Source: Bin22 sp965207275
GTDB lineage: Bacteria > Chloroflexota > Dehalococcoidia > Lucifugimonadales > UBA3495
Assembly: GCA_965207275.1 (NCBI GenBank)
Contig: CBDBMH010000002.1
Span: forward strand, 2,418,001-2,482,000
DNA length: 64,000 bases
Direction: 5' to 3'
Shown here: positions 52,130 to 61,517 of the stretch, piece by piece
Layout of the letters: the number at the start of each line of letters is the position of its first letter
Position numbering within the stretch: the first letter of the stretch is position 1
Notes under the pieces: model-generated
The model's database searches: none
Told to the model about the DNA's origin: nothing
What the model saw: only the letters and a program-made list of their open reading frames with translations
Position numbers and translations under genes: made by a program

Positions 52130-53713
52130 ATGACTACGACGAACAATACGCACCCGATGACACTCACAGTGTCTAATTTTGGGCCTATTTCTGATGCAAG
52201 CATCGACTTACGCCCACTCTCGGTCTTCATCGGACCTAGCAACACTGGCAAGTCCTACATGGCAGTGCTGATTTACGCCCTGCATAGATTCTTAGCAACG
52301 TACTCCGCCGACCTCAAAGGCTCCGGTCGGCCCATCCCGACGAGATACAACCCGAGAATGCGTCCGCTTTACCGATTTGAGGACTATGACCTTTCGTCAA
52401 GCGCAGTGACAAATATCCTGGAATGGGCCAGCGATATGAACCTGGACCAGCGAAGCCTCTGGTTTCAACCCCTGCCCGCCTTGGATTTGCCGGAAACCGT
52501 TGCCAGCCCGATACGATCTGCTCTTGAGGGCATCCATCTATCCAGTGACGTACTGGATGAAGAACTTGCCAGGTGTTTTGGGATCGACGAATGCTCAACT
52601 CTTGTTCAACATCCTGGTCGCAGCGTGGCAAAAATCTCTCTGTTCTTCCAACCCGGAGGCGAACTTGACCGAAAAGCTCCGTTCCGATACGACGTAGGAT
52701 TGTCGGAAGCAGGTACTAGGATTGATGCTACTATACCTGACGATATTCCTCTCCGCATAGGGCCAGATACTCGAATACGGGATATTGCGCCTAATCGTTG
52801 GAGGTTTACGGGGAGGTCTAACCAAATCAACGATGCGGAAAGGAACGCCGCTGAAATCGTCGGCAGTCTTTCTGGCACAATCATTGCAGAGATGGTCAAT
52901 TCTGTGGCGAGTTCTGCCTATTACCTCCCCGCAGATAGGGCGGGAGTGATGCACGCTCATCGGGTAGTAGTGCGGTCGTTGATAGCTAGAGCTTCTCGGG
53001 CCGGTTTGCGACGCGAAATTCCACTGCCCACACTCTCGGGAGTTCTCGGGGATTTTCTGGAACAACTCGTTGACATGGCCGATTTTCCCTCTTCCCGCTT
53101 TCGTAGGCCAAGAAACGGTGTGTCAAGGCACCTTGAGGAAAGTATGCTTCGTGGCTCCGTTACTCTTGAGCAGGGAGACACAGATTACCCTTCGTTTGTC
53201 TATCGCCCGGATGAGTGGACACGTGACTTGCCGCTAATGAACGCTTCCTCCATGGTATCCGAGTTGGCTCCGGTTGTACTGTACCTTCGGCATATCGTTG
53301 AGCCTGGGGACTTGCTCATTATTGAGGAGCCGGAGTCACATCTCCACCCTGAAATGCAGGTGGCTTTCACTAGGGAACTTGCGGCGGTCGTTAAGTCTGG
53401 TATCCGCGTAATCATCACCACACATAGTGAGTGGGTTTTAGAGGAACTGGCCAACTTGGTGCTGTTGTCTGAGCTCCCAGTTGACGAGCGCACAGATATT
53501 CCCGGGTCTGATCTCGCGCTCTCCACAAAAGATGTGGGAGCCTGGTTATTCGACCCTCGCAGCACTACCGGCGGCTCTGTCGTGCAGGAAATCCGGCTAG
53601 ACAAGGAATCGGGCACGTTTCCGGCTCGCTACGGAGTGGTAACCGAAGATTTGTACAACCGCTTCGCTACCATTTCCAACCGAATTGAGGAGAGACATTG
53701 GAGTCAACAATAG
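52130..53713 (+). CDS. AAA ATPase (AAA_15/OLD-like), first gene of a two-gene module
   Basis: 527 residues. Walker A is GPSNTGKS (35-42) after the ABC/SMC-like start LTVSNFGPISDASIDLRPLS. Near residues 393-405 come the Walker B and signature LLIIEEPESHLHP, and near 430 IITTHSEW with the switch His. No TOPRIM domain follows, so it is not a full OLD nuclease. I start at ATG 52130 because GGAGGG lies 6 nt upstream. The DNA here is visibly richer in AT than the flanks. It overlaps the next gene, and the pair resembles defence modules in which an ATPase controls an effector. Confidence 0.82.
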   Translation: MTTTNNTHPMTLTVSNFGPISDASIDLRPLSVFIGPSNTGKSYMAVLIYALHRFLATYSADLKGSGRPIPTRYNPRMRPLYRFEDYDLSSSAVTNILEWASDMNLDQRSLWFQPLPALDLPETVASPIRSALEGIHLSSDVLDEELARCFGIDECSTLVQHPGRSVAKISLFFQPGGELDRKAPFRYDVGLSEAGTRIDATIPDDIPLRIGPDTRIRDIAPNRWRFTGRSNQINDAERNAAEIVGSLSGTIIAEMVNSVASSAYYLPADRAGVMHAHRVVVRSLIARASRAGLRREIPLPTLSGVLGDFLEQLVDMADFPSSRFRRPRNGVSRHLEESMLRGSVTLEQGDTDYPSFVYRPDEWTRDLPLMNASSMVSELAPVVLYLRHIVEPGDLLIIEEPESHLHPEMQVAFTRELAAVVKSGIRVIITTHSEWVLEELANLVLLSELPVDERTDIPGSDLALSTKDVGAWLFDPRSTTGGSVVQEIRLDKESGTFPARYGVVTEDLYNRFATISNRIEERHWSQQ

Positions 53714-54177
53714 TAGATACGGTCAAACAAAACACAGACTCACGTTGTCACACTACCGCTTGCGTTGACAGCGGTAGCTCGCTACAAATGGCAGGGGCGC
53801 CCCAACCTTACGCCTTAATCAGCTTGGAAAACGAGTTTTCCCCTGCTGACAAGTCACAATCCCACTGCGATTTTCTTTTTGTCGGTGGACTTGATGGACA
53901 GAACGGTGGTCCCTGGGTTGCCCCAGTGGAACTGGGAAACAAAAAAACTAGCGTTCTGCTGGCCCAACTTCGGGGAGGCGCTACCATTGCTGCTGCGCTG
54001 ATTCCAAAGTCTGTCTTGGTCAAGTTCAAGCCCATATTTGCTCACACCGGAGGACTACACCGTCAGGAATTTGACACCCTCCGCAAAGACGGTAGCAAGG
54101 TCAGGTTTAGAAACCAGAACATATTAGTAGCAACGGTTAGGAGCGGTACCCGGTTGGCTGATGCCTTGAAAGGCTAA
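53698..54177 (+). CDS. Small partner of the AAA ATPase
   Basis: 159 residues starting at TTG 53698, inside the last codons of the ATPase gene, with GAGGAG 6-7 nt upstream. The segment HCDFLFVGGLDG followed by APVELGNKKTSVLLAQL resembles the D...ELK core of PD-(D/E)xK nucleases, but the usual Lys after Glu-Leu is Gly, so activity is doubtful. The overlap and shared low GC tie it to the ATPase. It may be the effector or the regulator. Confidence 0.66.
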   Translation: MESTIVDTVKQNTDSRCHTTACVDSGSSLQMAGAPQPYALISLENEFSPADKSQSHCDFLFVGGLDGQNGGPWVAPVELGNKKTSVLLAQLRGGATIAAALIPKSVLVKFKPIFAHTGGLHRQEFDTLRKDGSKVRFRNQNILVATVRSGTRLADALKG

Positions 54178-54362
54178 CGTTCTCGGTATCAGCAATTCCG
54201 GTCACTCGCCAATAAGCAATTTTTCGGGTGGACGCCGACTGACCGAGGATGATAGCTTCGTGCTTAACAATCCGCGTCGTTGACCATCGTACGGCAGATC
54301 AAATTAGAAACTATGGGCAGCAGGCGCATGCGTCGTTAGGGAGAACCACCGCTTGACAGGGG

Positions 54363-54406
54363 CAGGCCGCCGACCGGGGTGCCGTGACCAGGTACTATCA
54401 GGAAAG
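54363..54406 (+). repeat. Coding-type remnant repeat, copy 1
   Basis: Codes for QAADRGAVTRYYQE and ends at TGA 54422 just before the DUF6602 gene. It matches copy 2 at 55433-55476. Several differences fall at third codon positions, so both are probably leftovers of the end of one protein family. Confidence 0.5.
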
Positions 54407-54438
54407 AGTAGACGAGAGCTGACTAATGAAGGAGCGGT

Positions 54439-55383
54439 ATGCAATGGCAGCAGGATCTGCCTGATGTCAGCAAGTGGCAACCTGACTCAGGACATGCAGA
54501 AAACCTTAAGAACGGTCTATTACTCACGTGCCAAGCAGCCCAACAGCGCATAGTCGCAGAAGGGGCAATCGAACAGCGATTCAACATATATAACTATGAT
54601 TCGGGACCCGGCTTGGAGGACATCGTTCGCCAAGAACTTTTAAAGCTTCTCCCCGATAGATACTCGATTGACCCAGGTGTTGTGAATGACCGAGACGGAA
54701 GAACAGCGGGAGAAGCCGACGTCTTGATACGGAACAAAACATGGGCCCCTGCGGTAAAACTCGGAGCCACCCCGGATTCCCGTCGCTTCCACTTCCCCGT
54801 TGAGTCGATTTACTCGGCAATTGAGGTCAAGCAAACCCTCGGTTTTCACGAACTTGATGTAGCCATGGAGAAACTTGTAAAGATCTCCCGCCTGAATAGG
54901 CCGGCAAACCCCTATGGGCACATTACTGAAAATCAGCACATGACTTTCTTGGACCAAGCCAGCAAAATATTAAACCCGTTACATACGACTGTGCTCGGCA
55001 CGAAGCTCAAGAGCGGACTATCGTTCAGTGACATCGCCCGCAGATTCGGGGAAATAAATGCGAGTCTGAATCGCTCCGATATGGTTAGTGCGCTATGTCT
55101 GTTCGACCAAGGAATAGTTCTTTACTTGACCAAGGAAGAAGACTTTCATCACGTACATGCGTCATACATGTGGGACCGGCAAGCGCCTTTGGTCATGGGA
55201 ATTTACGACCAACCCGACAAGGCTTTCTACGTGCTCTTCATCCATCTTATGGGGCACCTGACCCGTTCAGTGCTTGGCGTCCACGACTTGAACAATCACT
55301 ACGGTAACTTCCAAGCGACAAACAAACTCATACACTACGAGGGAGCCCTTTTTAATCAATTTAACGAGCAACACGCAAGTTGA
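54439..55383 (+). CDS. DUF6602 nuclease-like protein
   Basis: 314 residues. Conserved acidic and basic positions of a PD-(D/E)xK nuclease are visible: Glu in GLEDIVRQELL, Asp in AGEADVLIRN and ExK in SAIEVKQTLGF. The intervening LLPDRYSIDPGVVNDRDG is typical of DUF6602 proteins, often found in defence islands. AAGGAG lies just before ATG 54439. Lower GC than its neighbours. No partner gene is obvious. Confidence 0.72.
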   Translation: MQWQQDLPDVSKWQPDSGHAENLKNGLLLTCQAAQQRIVAEGAIEQRFNIYNYDSGPGLEDIVRQELLKLLPDRYSIDPGVVNDRDGRTAGEADVLIRNKTWAPAVKLGATPDSRRFHFPVESIYSAIEVKQTLGFHELDVAMEKLVKISRLNRPANPYGHITENQHMTFLDQASKILNPLHTTVLGTKLKSGLSFSDIARRFGEINASLNRSDMVSALCLFDQGIVLYLTKEEDFHHVHASYMWDRQAPLVMGIYDQPDKAFYVLFIHLMGHLTRSVLGVHDLNNHYGNFQATNKLIHYEGALFNQFNEQHAS

Positions 55384-55432
55384 GCTACCGCTCTTAACCC
55401 AACTAAGGGTACCTGCGCTCTACACTGAGCGC

Positions 55433-55476
55433 CAGGCAGCCGACCGGGGGGCGGTGGCCAAGGTATACCAGGAGGG
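55433..55476 (+). repeat. Coding-type remnant repeat, copy 2
   Basis: Codes for QAADRGAVAKVYQE and ends at TAA 55487, before the DUF2971 gene. See copy 1. Confidence 0.5.
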
Positions 55477-55558
55477 AAGGTGTTAATCCCCTATCCCCTT
55501 TGGTTGTATTTGACGTGCGAAGCCCTAACTTGGCATTTAATCGTTCCGGAGATGGAAC

Positions 55559-56281
55559 ATGTACGAAGAACACCCAAGTTTTCGGCCTCCACCAGAGGAG
55601 GCGGTGCTCTGGCGCTATATGGACTTCACTAAGTTCGTTTCCCTCCTGTCCACGAACGCCCTCTACTTCGCCAGGGCAGACACGCTTGGAGACCCTTTTG
55701 AGGGTTCCCTCACCAAGCATAATCGCGATCTCCGCCCGTTGCTTCTCCAGAGCCAAGGTCTCGGTCCCGATAAGCTTCCAGTCGCCTTACAAAACATCGA
55801 AGCAGGGCTTCGGCAGGCGCCTAGATACAGTCTAGTTTACTGCTGGCATGAAAATACCTACGAGTCAGAGGCTATGTGGAGGATCTACGGTCGGGAGAAG
55901 GACGGGATAGCCATAAAGACCACCTTCAAGCGCCTACGAGAAAGTTTCGTCTGCGACGAAGCTATTTACATCGGGACGGTTACCTATGCTGACTATGAGA
56001 ACACATACATTGCTGAAAGCGACTTATTCACACCAGTCCTTCACAAGAGAAAGAGCTTTGAACACGAAAGAGAAGTTAGAGCTATAAAAGGAAACTTTTC
56101 CCCACCAGGAATACCTACTGGAGCCTATTGCAAGGTAGACTTGGAGGCGTTGATTGCCGAGGTTATTGTCGCTCCCCAAGCTCCCACATGGTTTTCAGAC
56201 CTAGTCAATTCAGTGGCCAACAAATACGAACTACAAGCGCCGATCATCACTTCCAGTCTTGCAGTCAGCCCAATCTGGTAA
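55559..56281 (+). CDS. DUF2971 protein
   Basis: 240 residues with the DUF2971 features: LWRYMDFTKFVSLLSTNALY, ARADTLGDPFEGS, CWHENTYESEAMWRIYG and HEREVRAI. The family is common near restriction and abortive-infection genes, but its activity is unknown. AT-richer than the methylase gene that follows. Complete, ATG at 55559. Confidence 0.78.
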   Translation: MYEEHPSFRPPPEEAVLWRYMDFTKFVSLLSTNALYFARADTLGDPFEGSLTKHNRDLRPLLLQSQGLGPDKLPVALQNIEAGLRQAPRYSLVYCWHENTYESEAMWRIYGREKDGIAIKTTFKRLRESFVCDEAIYIGTVTYADYENTYIAESDLFTPVLHKRKSFEHEREVRAIKGNFSPPGIPTGAYCKVDLEALIAEVIVAPQAPTWFSDLVNSVANKYELQAPIITSSLAVSPIW

Positions 56282-56337
56282 TTCAAGCACCCCACCGCGA
56301 GACGCCCCGGATATGGGCGTTAAGAAGTAAAAGAACA

Positions 56338-57716
56338 ATGAGCAACTTCACCAGCAGAACCATCTGGACCGGCGACAACCTGGACATCCTCCTCGGCCTT
56401 AACTCCGCGGCAGTGGACATCATCTACCTCGACCCGCCCTTCAACTCCAACCGCAACTATGCCGCCCCGGTGGGCAGCGCCGCGGCAGGATCGGCCTTCA
56501 AGGACACCTGGACCCCCTCCGATCTCGACGTGGCCTGGATGGGGCTTATCGCTGACGAACAGCCCGCCATGTACAAGGTCATCGAGGCAGCCGGCCTAGC
56601 CCACGGGAAAGCCATGCAGTCCTACTTGTGCATGATGGCTGTCCGGCTCCTGGAAATGCGGCGGGTCCTCAAGGAGTTCGGCTCCATCTATCTCCACTGC
56701 GACCCCACGCCAGCCACTACCTGAAACTACTGATGGACAGCATCTACGGCGCAAGAAGCTTCATGGCAGAGATCACCTGGAAAAGGACCTCAGCCCACAG
56801 CGACTCGCGCACCTTCGGAAACGTGGCCGACACCATCCTCTTCTACGGTGACCAGATAAACATCAACGATGTTCGGGTGCCCTACGAGCAGGCATACGTC
56901 GAGCGCTATTACCGTTACGACGACAACGACGGGAGAGGTCTATATACATTGGCTGACATGGCCAGCCCAAATCCTCGACCCAACCTCACCTACGAGTGGC
57001 GTGGCTATCCGCCACCGGTCAAGGGATGGCGATATTCAGAGGAAACCATGACCAAGTTGGACCAGGAGGGCAGAATCTGGTACCCGGACAAACCCCGGCA
57101 GCGTCCCCGGCTCAAACGCTACCTCAATGAAATGCCGGGGAATGTCGTCGACAACGTCTGGACCGACATATCTCCCATTAATTCCCAGGCTAAAGAGCGG
57201 ATCGGGTACCCCACCCAAAAGCCCCTGGCCCTCCTGGAACGCATCATCAGGGCCTCCTCCAACGAGGGAGACGTGGTATTGGACCCCTTCTGTGGCTGCG
57301 CCACCGCCTGCGTTGCTGCGGAGAACTTGGGCCGCCAGTGGGTCGGTATCGATATCTCACCCAAGGCCGTTGAGCTGGTCAACGTACGGCTCCAGCAATC
57401 CATGGGAAGCCTGTTCCACAACCGCCTGGTCACGGCCCGCACCGACGTCCCTCGGCGCACCGACATCGACATTCCCAGGCCCTACCGGCAGAACAAGCAC
57501 GTCCTGTTCGGTCAGCAGGAGGGCCACTGCCAGGGATGCAAGGCGGCCTTCGAGTTTCGCCACCTGGAGGTGGACCACCTCATTCCCGTCAGGGCCGGCG
57601 GAACTGACCACATCGAAAACCTTCAGCTGCTCTGTGGACACTGCAACCGGATCAAGGGGGACCGTTCCCAGGAATACCTGATCGCCCGCCTCCAAGAGAT
57701 GGGAATGGCAGCCTGA
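56338..57716 (+). pseudogene. DNA adenine/cytosine-N4 methylase fused to HNH nuclease, 1-nt frameshift
   Basis: The first frame has IWTGDNLDILLGLN and the catalytic DPPF in YLDPPFNSNRNY, and reads to LHCDPT. There a base is missing (about 56711): the family line CDPTASHYLKLLMD continues in another frame. The second frame carries the SAM motif DPFCGCATACVAAENLG (so a beta-class order) and then an HNH domain, CQGCKAAFEFRHLEVDHLIP and CGHCNRIKGDRS. The fusion of methylase and HNH in one chain suggests a single-protein restriction-modification enzyme. As assembled the product is truncated at 56724. Confidence 0.85.
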
Positions 57717-57721
57717 CCAAC

Positions 57722-58993
57722 GTGGCCTTGAAGACAAGATTTGTCATGACAGCCTTACGCTCGGCCGGAACCTGGTTGACCAGGCTAACCCGAGTATGTC
57801 CTGCACGGTTCTACATCCTTTTGACCGTGATGGGACTCCTGCTTCTGGCCGGTTGGCTGGCCGTGGATTACTGGGAGTGGCTGCGCACTTCCGATGGGCA
57901 GCCCCAGGAATCCCGTAGCACGACGATCAGGAATGTTGGCCTTCTCACCGGAGGAGTCCTTGCGCTGGTCTTCGCCCTATGGCGCAGTTGGATTGCGGAG
58001 CGCCAGGCGGACAGTCAGCAGCGGCAAACCGAGGTCGCCCTCATTCAGGCCAACACGGCCCAGGAAAGCCTGAGACAGGACCGATACCAAAGGGGCGTCC
58101 AGATGCTCGGCAACAGTCTCCTCTCGGTAAGACTCGGGGGCATCTACGACCTGCAGTATCTTGCCAACGAATTTCCGGGGGAGTTCCATCTCCAGGTTAT
58201 TGAGCTCTTCTGCGCATTTATCAGAAATCCCACGGACCAAGAAGCCACCATTTACTGGAGGGTCTTCGAATTGGACCAGCTGGAGTCCCTGGCCAGAGAA
58301 TACCAGGGTAATCGGGAAGATGTGCAAGCCATCATGTCCGCCATTGGCAAACGTAGTGAGGCCGGCAAAGCTCTCGAAGCACAAGCCAATTACCGGCTCA
58401 ACCTGCGAGGCGCGGACCTAAGACGCATTAACATAGAAGGGGCAGATTTATCCCGCGCCATCCTCACAGGTGCTAATCTCATCAATGCTTCCGCTGGAGG
58501 AGTAAACCTTGCAAAAGCCGACCTGTTCACCGCTAACCTTTATCGCGCTTCATGTGATTTAGCTAACTTCCGTGGAGCTTCCTTGAGCAGTGCGAATATG
58601 GCTCGCATTCGAGCTTCCCACGCCGATTTCTCGGAAGCTTCCCTCGTTCAATCAAGCCTGGTCGAGGCCAGCCTGTTGAGCTCCGACTTCATACGGGCCC
58701 ATTTAGACTTGACTGATTTTTCTGGCGCTTATATCGGTAGGGCGAATTTCTCGGAAGCATCGATTTCCAGGCTACCTTTTGAACCGAACCGTAGCACACT
58801 GATTGCTCAAGAGCAGCTTGATTCAACCATCGCTTATCCTGGTCATCCTCCCAGGCTACAGAACGGAGTCTTGGACTCTGCGACCGGTGAGCCGCTGACT
58901 TGGCACTGGCTGGACCGGCCTTGGCTGGAATATCGCTTACGCCAGAAACATGAAGCCCTCACCCAGCGCGATCATCTGCCACATGGGGGCTGA
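57722..58993 (+). CDS. Membrane-anchored pentapeptide-repeat protein
   Basis: 423 residues. Two N-terminal helices (about 31-49 and 72-88) are followed by a coiled region and a domain with GIYDLQYLANEFP, then about 25 pentapeptide units (ANLRGADL-like LNLRGADLRRINIEGADLSR). Membrane proteins with this layout are widespread near defence genes. GTG 57722, 5 bp after the methylase stop, is the likely start; ATG 57746 is an alternative. Probably cotranscribed with the methylase. Confidence 0.82.
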   Translation: MALKTRFVMTALRSAGTWLTRLTRVCPARFYILLTVMGLLLLAGWLAVDYWEWLRTSDGQPQESRSTTIRNVGLLTGGVLALVFALWRSWIAERQADSQQRQTEVALIQANTAQESLRQDRYQRGVQMLGNSLLSVRLGGIYDLQYLANEFPGEFHLQVIELFCAFIRNPTDQEATIYWRVFELDQLESLAREYQGNREDVQAIMSAIGKRSEAGKALEAQANYRLNLRGADLRRINIEGADLSRAILTGANLINASAGGVNLAKADLFTANLYRASCDLANFRGASLSSANMARIRASHADFSEASLVQSSLVEASLLSSDFIRAHLDLTDFSGAYIGRANFSEASISRLPFEPNRSTLIAQEQLDSTIAYPGHPPRLQNGVLDSATGEPLTWHWLDRPWLEYRLRQKHEALTQRDHLPHGG

Positions 58994-59328
58994 AGCCTCA
59001 CACCTCAGTTTCGTCAACGCCACAGCCAGCCCGAACCTAATATTCAGAGAAATCCGCTCCCTCGTAACATTCTTTACAACGTCGATGGTTTCATTCGCAC
59101 AACTGTTGTTCCGTTAACTGTTACCTAGAAAACGTTAGAAGCTGGCGGAAGAGGGCAACCCCCTCTTCGTCATGGGAATGCTCCCGACCATAGGCCAACA
59201 TTTCATTCTGGCTCCTGTTAACTTCATCCCTCAGTCTATTCGCCTCCCAGCGTATCCAGCCGCCTATGAGGGCCAACTACAACAGGAGGAAAGCCCCAAA
59301 GGTAGCCAGATATCGGGCCGTTCCAGCG
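58994..59328. other. Intergenic region between convergent genes
   Basis: No gene is supported. It contains the hairpin at 59148-59168. Confidence 0.5.
59148..59168. terminator. Hairpin between convergent genes
   Basis: GAAGAGGG and CCCTCTTC pair around CAACC. There is no T-run, so termination is likely but not certain. Confidence 0.4.
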
Positions 59329-59772
59329 TCAATCAAGAAATAATTCCATGTGTGCGCGGCACGTAGGGCAATTTTCGTCTATCCCATAGCTCCAGGCGTC
59401 AAACCAAGCATTATCTGCGTTCTCTGCTGCTCTTATCGACGACAAACAAACGTCGCATATATAGACTAGGCGGCAAATCCCAGAATTGAAGGCGTTATGC
59501 GTCCAAATGCGGGACACCGAAATGCTGCCATCACCAATAATTACCGCCTTCCCATCTTCATCGTTGCATTGCTCGCACATCTGGACGCCACCATCCGCGT
59601 CGAGAATCCTGGGGCGGTGGCTTTGATACTCGCTTTCCATAGCTTTTTCAAATGCTATGTTGGTGGACTTATCGAAGTCCGCGAATTCACATGCTCCAGC
59701 GACCAAGCATTCGGCTAAGGAACAATCAGAGCCCTTTCGGTTGAACCAGCGCGGGCAAAGTTGTTGGTTCAT
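59329..59772 (-). CDS. Cys-rich protein, probably zinc-binding
   Basis: 147 residues with twelve Cys, including the pairs CEQC, CDVC and CPTC-RAH. These resemble treble-clef or zinc-ribbon knuckles. The start MNQQLCPRW is supported only by position. No family recognised. It belongs to a cluster of small minus-strand genes. Confidence 0.62.
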   Translation of the reverse strand: MNQQLCPRWFNRKGSDCSLAECLVAGACEFADFDKSTNIAFEKAMESEYQSHRPRILDADGGVQMCEQCNDEDGKAVIIGDGSISVSRIWTHNAFNSGICRLVYICDVCLSSIRAAENADNAWFDAWSYGIDENCPTCRAHMELFLD

Positions 59773-60024
59773 GTCTCCGCTACACCTACATTAACGACAC
59801 TGATTCGTACAACCCTCATTATGATTCACTTATTACTGCAGGCCAGTTCCCAATCTTCTGGCGAAGGTGGGTACTCTGCTGCCTCATACCAGACGGGTTG
59901 GGCTGAATCGTCGCAATGAAACCACCCAGGTTAGCATTCACTTTTCCCTTCAGTGGCTACTCGAACCGCGAACAGCACGATTACAGCCAAGAATACCAAG
60001 AGGAGAAAGCACACTAATGCCCAT

Positions 60025-60165
60025 CTATTTCGCATTTCTGTCAAGTTCGGCTTGAATGGTGTCCAACAAGACTGTAATCGTCTCCAAGTGGTAGCCGCAA
60101 CTTCCGAGGATGTGGGCGGTGTCTTTGCTACGCACCTTGAACAGTTGAGCGCCGGCGTCAGCCAT
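60025..60165 (-). CDS. Short paralogue of the 62945-63181 gene
   Basis: 46 residues, MADAGAQLFKVRSKDTAHIL onward. It matches the last 50 residues of the 78-residue gene at 62945-63181 (GAQLF-VRSK, LGSCGYHLE, DTIQAELDR). An in-frame stop lies 30 bp above the start, so it is either a truncated duplicate or a small complete gene. Confidence 0.55.
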   Translation of the reverse strand: MADAGAQLFKVRSKDTAHILGSCGYHLETITVLLDTIQAELDRNAK

Positions 60166-60285
60166 TATGTCCTTGGTTCCGCCGGGTATGTCCCGTCATT
60201 GTTGTGCTGCTCGGTCGGGAACAGGAGGTGGGGCCATACAATGGAACTCCTGCGCATGCGTACTGAGCCGACTGACCTCGTTTGG

Positions 60286-60648
60286 TTATTGGGCCAACAA
60301 CTGTATGATGACTAAGATCCCATACGGCACGGACACAATTGCAACTCCTCCGAAAACCAGGAGTATTATCCCCTTCGTCCCTGCTCGATCATCACCAACT
60401 CGGATGGGATAGATAATTCTCTGCCCTATTTCACGTCCAAGCCAGCCAGCAAGACCCAGGAAAGTAAACAACATGCCTATTACTAATGCACCAGCAATAA
60501 TGTCAAATTCCGGCAGCGCGACCTCTCTAGAAACATCGAAGATTTCCCCCATGAAATAGGCTGCGAAAGCTACCCCTCCGGAAGTCATGCCTGCCAGTGT
60601 GCCAAGTGCCTTACACTCACGTAGTCGGTCAACCTCGATTCCATCCAT
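60286..60648 (-). CDS. Small multi-pass membrane protein
   Basis: 120 residues with about three helices (LAGMTSGGVAFAAYFMG, IIAGALVIGMLFTFLGLAGWL, GIILLVFGGVAIVSVPYGIL). ATG 60648 is preferred because GGAG lies 8 nt upstream. IS copy 2 stands 40 bp above it and may have changed its expression. Unknown. Confidence 0.6.
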   Translation of the reverse strand: MDGIEVDRLRECKALGTLAGMTSGGVAFAAYFMGEIFDVSREVALPEFDIIAGALVIGMLFTFLGLAGWLGREIGQRIIYPIRVGDDRAGTKGIILLVFGGVAIVSVPYGILVIIQLLAQ

Positions 60649-60693
60649 TCCGCCCACTCCAACCATTAAAATGCGAAATCAGCCATCTAGAAG

Positions 60694-61209
60694 CTATTTC
60701 AAAATTCGATTAGTGAGCAGGATTACAAAGGCCAGCAGGACGAAGCCGAAATAGAGATCCGCTTTTCTCTCGTATCGAACTACCAGCCGACGAAAGTTGT
60801 GCAACCAGGCGAAGGTCCGTTCCACTACCCACCGATGGCGGTAGTTGGACACCTGAGCTTTCCGGCCCGGTCGCGGCCTTTTGCCACGTCGTTCCGGGAT
60901 GCAAGGCTTGATTCCCCTCCGCCGCAACCGGTTTCGGAATGCTCGAGAATCGTAGCCTCGGTCGGCTACCAGTTCCCCGGGACGACTGCGGGGTCGTCCC
61001 CTGGCCCGCGGTACCCTCACCGTTGCCAAGGTAGCCTCGGCCAGAGTGATCTCCGCCCGCTGGGCGCTGGCCACCAAGGCTCCCAGAGGGGTTCCCTGGT
61101 TGTCTACCACCAGCATCAGTTTGGTGCCCTTGCCCTTGCGGGTCAGTCCTACCTGGTCTCCCCCTTTTTGGCTGGGGCGAAAGTGGCATCCAGGTGGGCC
61201 CGTTCCCAT
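60694..61209 (-). CDS. IS5-family transposase, downstream frame (orfB), copy 2
   Basis: Same predicted sequence as orfB of copy 1 (second Asp in ADRGYD, Glu in VVERTF). It is joined to orfA through the slippery A5G5 run. Confidence 0.88.
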   Translation of the reverse strand: MGTGPPGCHFRPSQKGGDQVGLTRKGKGTKLMLVVDNQGTPLGALVASAQRAEITLAEATLATVRVPRARGRPRSRPGELVADRGYDSRAFRNRLRRRGIKPCIPERRGKRPRPGRKAQVSNYRHRWVVERTFAWLHNFRRLVVRYERKADLYFGFVLLAFVILLTNRILK

Positions 61210-61517
61210 TCCAGCCTACCTTGGGCATCCAGAGTGCCCAGCAGAGTCCGCCAGATATCTTCCCAGACCCCTTGTTCCTGCCACTGGTTCAGTCGTCGCC
61301 AGCAAGTCACGGAACTGCCGTACTCTCCCGGAAGGTCCTGCCAGCGGCAGCCCGTGCGCAACACATACAAGACACCATTGATGGTGCGCCGGTCATCGGC
61401 TCTGGGACGCCCCCTCCGCTTAGGCGCTGGCAACCAAGGCTGTATCAGTTTCCATTGGGCATCGCTCAATTCCTGCTCCACCGTTCCACCCCACACTTTC
61501 CCTTTGGTCAGGAGCAT
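61149..61517 (-). CDS. IS5-family transposase, upstream frame (orfA), copy 2
   Basis: Same predicted 122-residue product as orfA of copy 1, with the first catalytic Asp in HLDATF. Confidence 0.9.
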   Translation of the reverse strand: MLLTKGKVWGGTVEQELSDAQWKLIQPWLPAPKRRGRPRADDRRTINGVLYVLRTGCRWQDLPGEYGSSVTCWRRLNQWQEQGVWEDIWRTLLGTLDAQGRLEWERAHLDATFAPAKKGETR

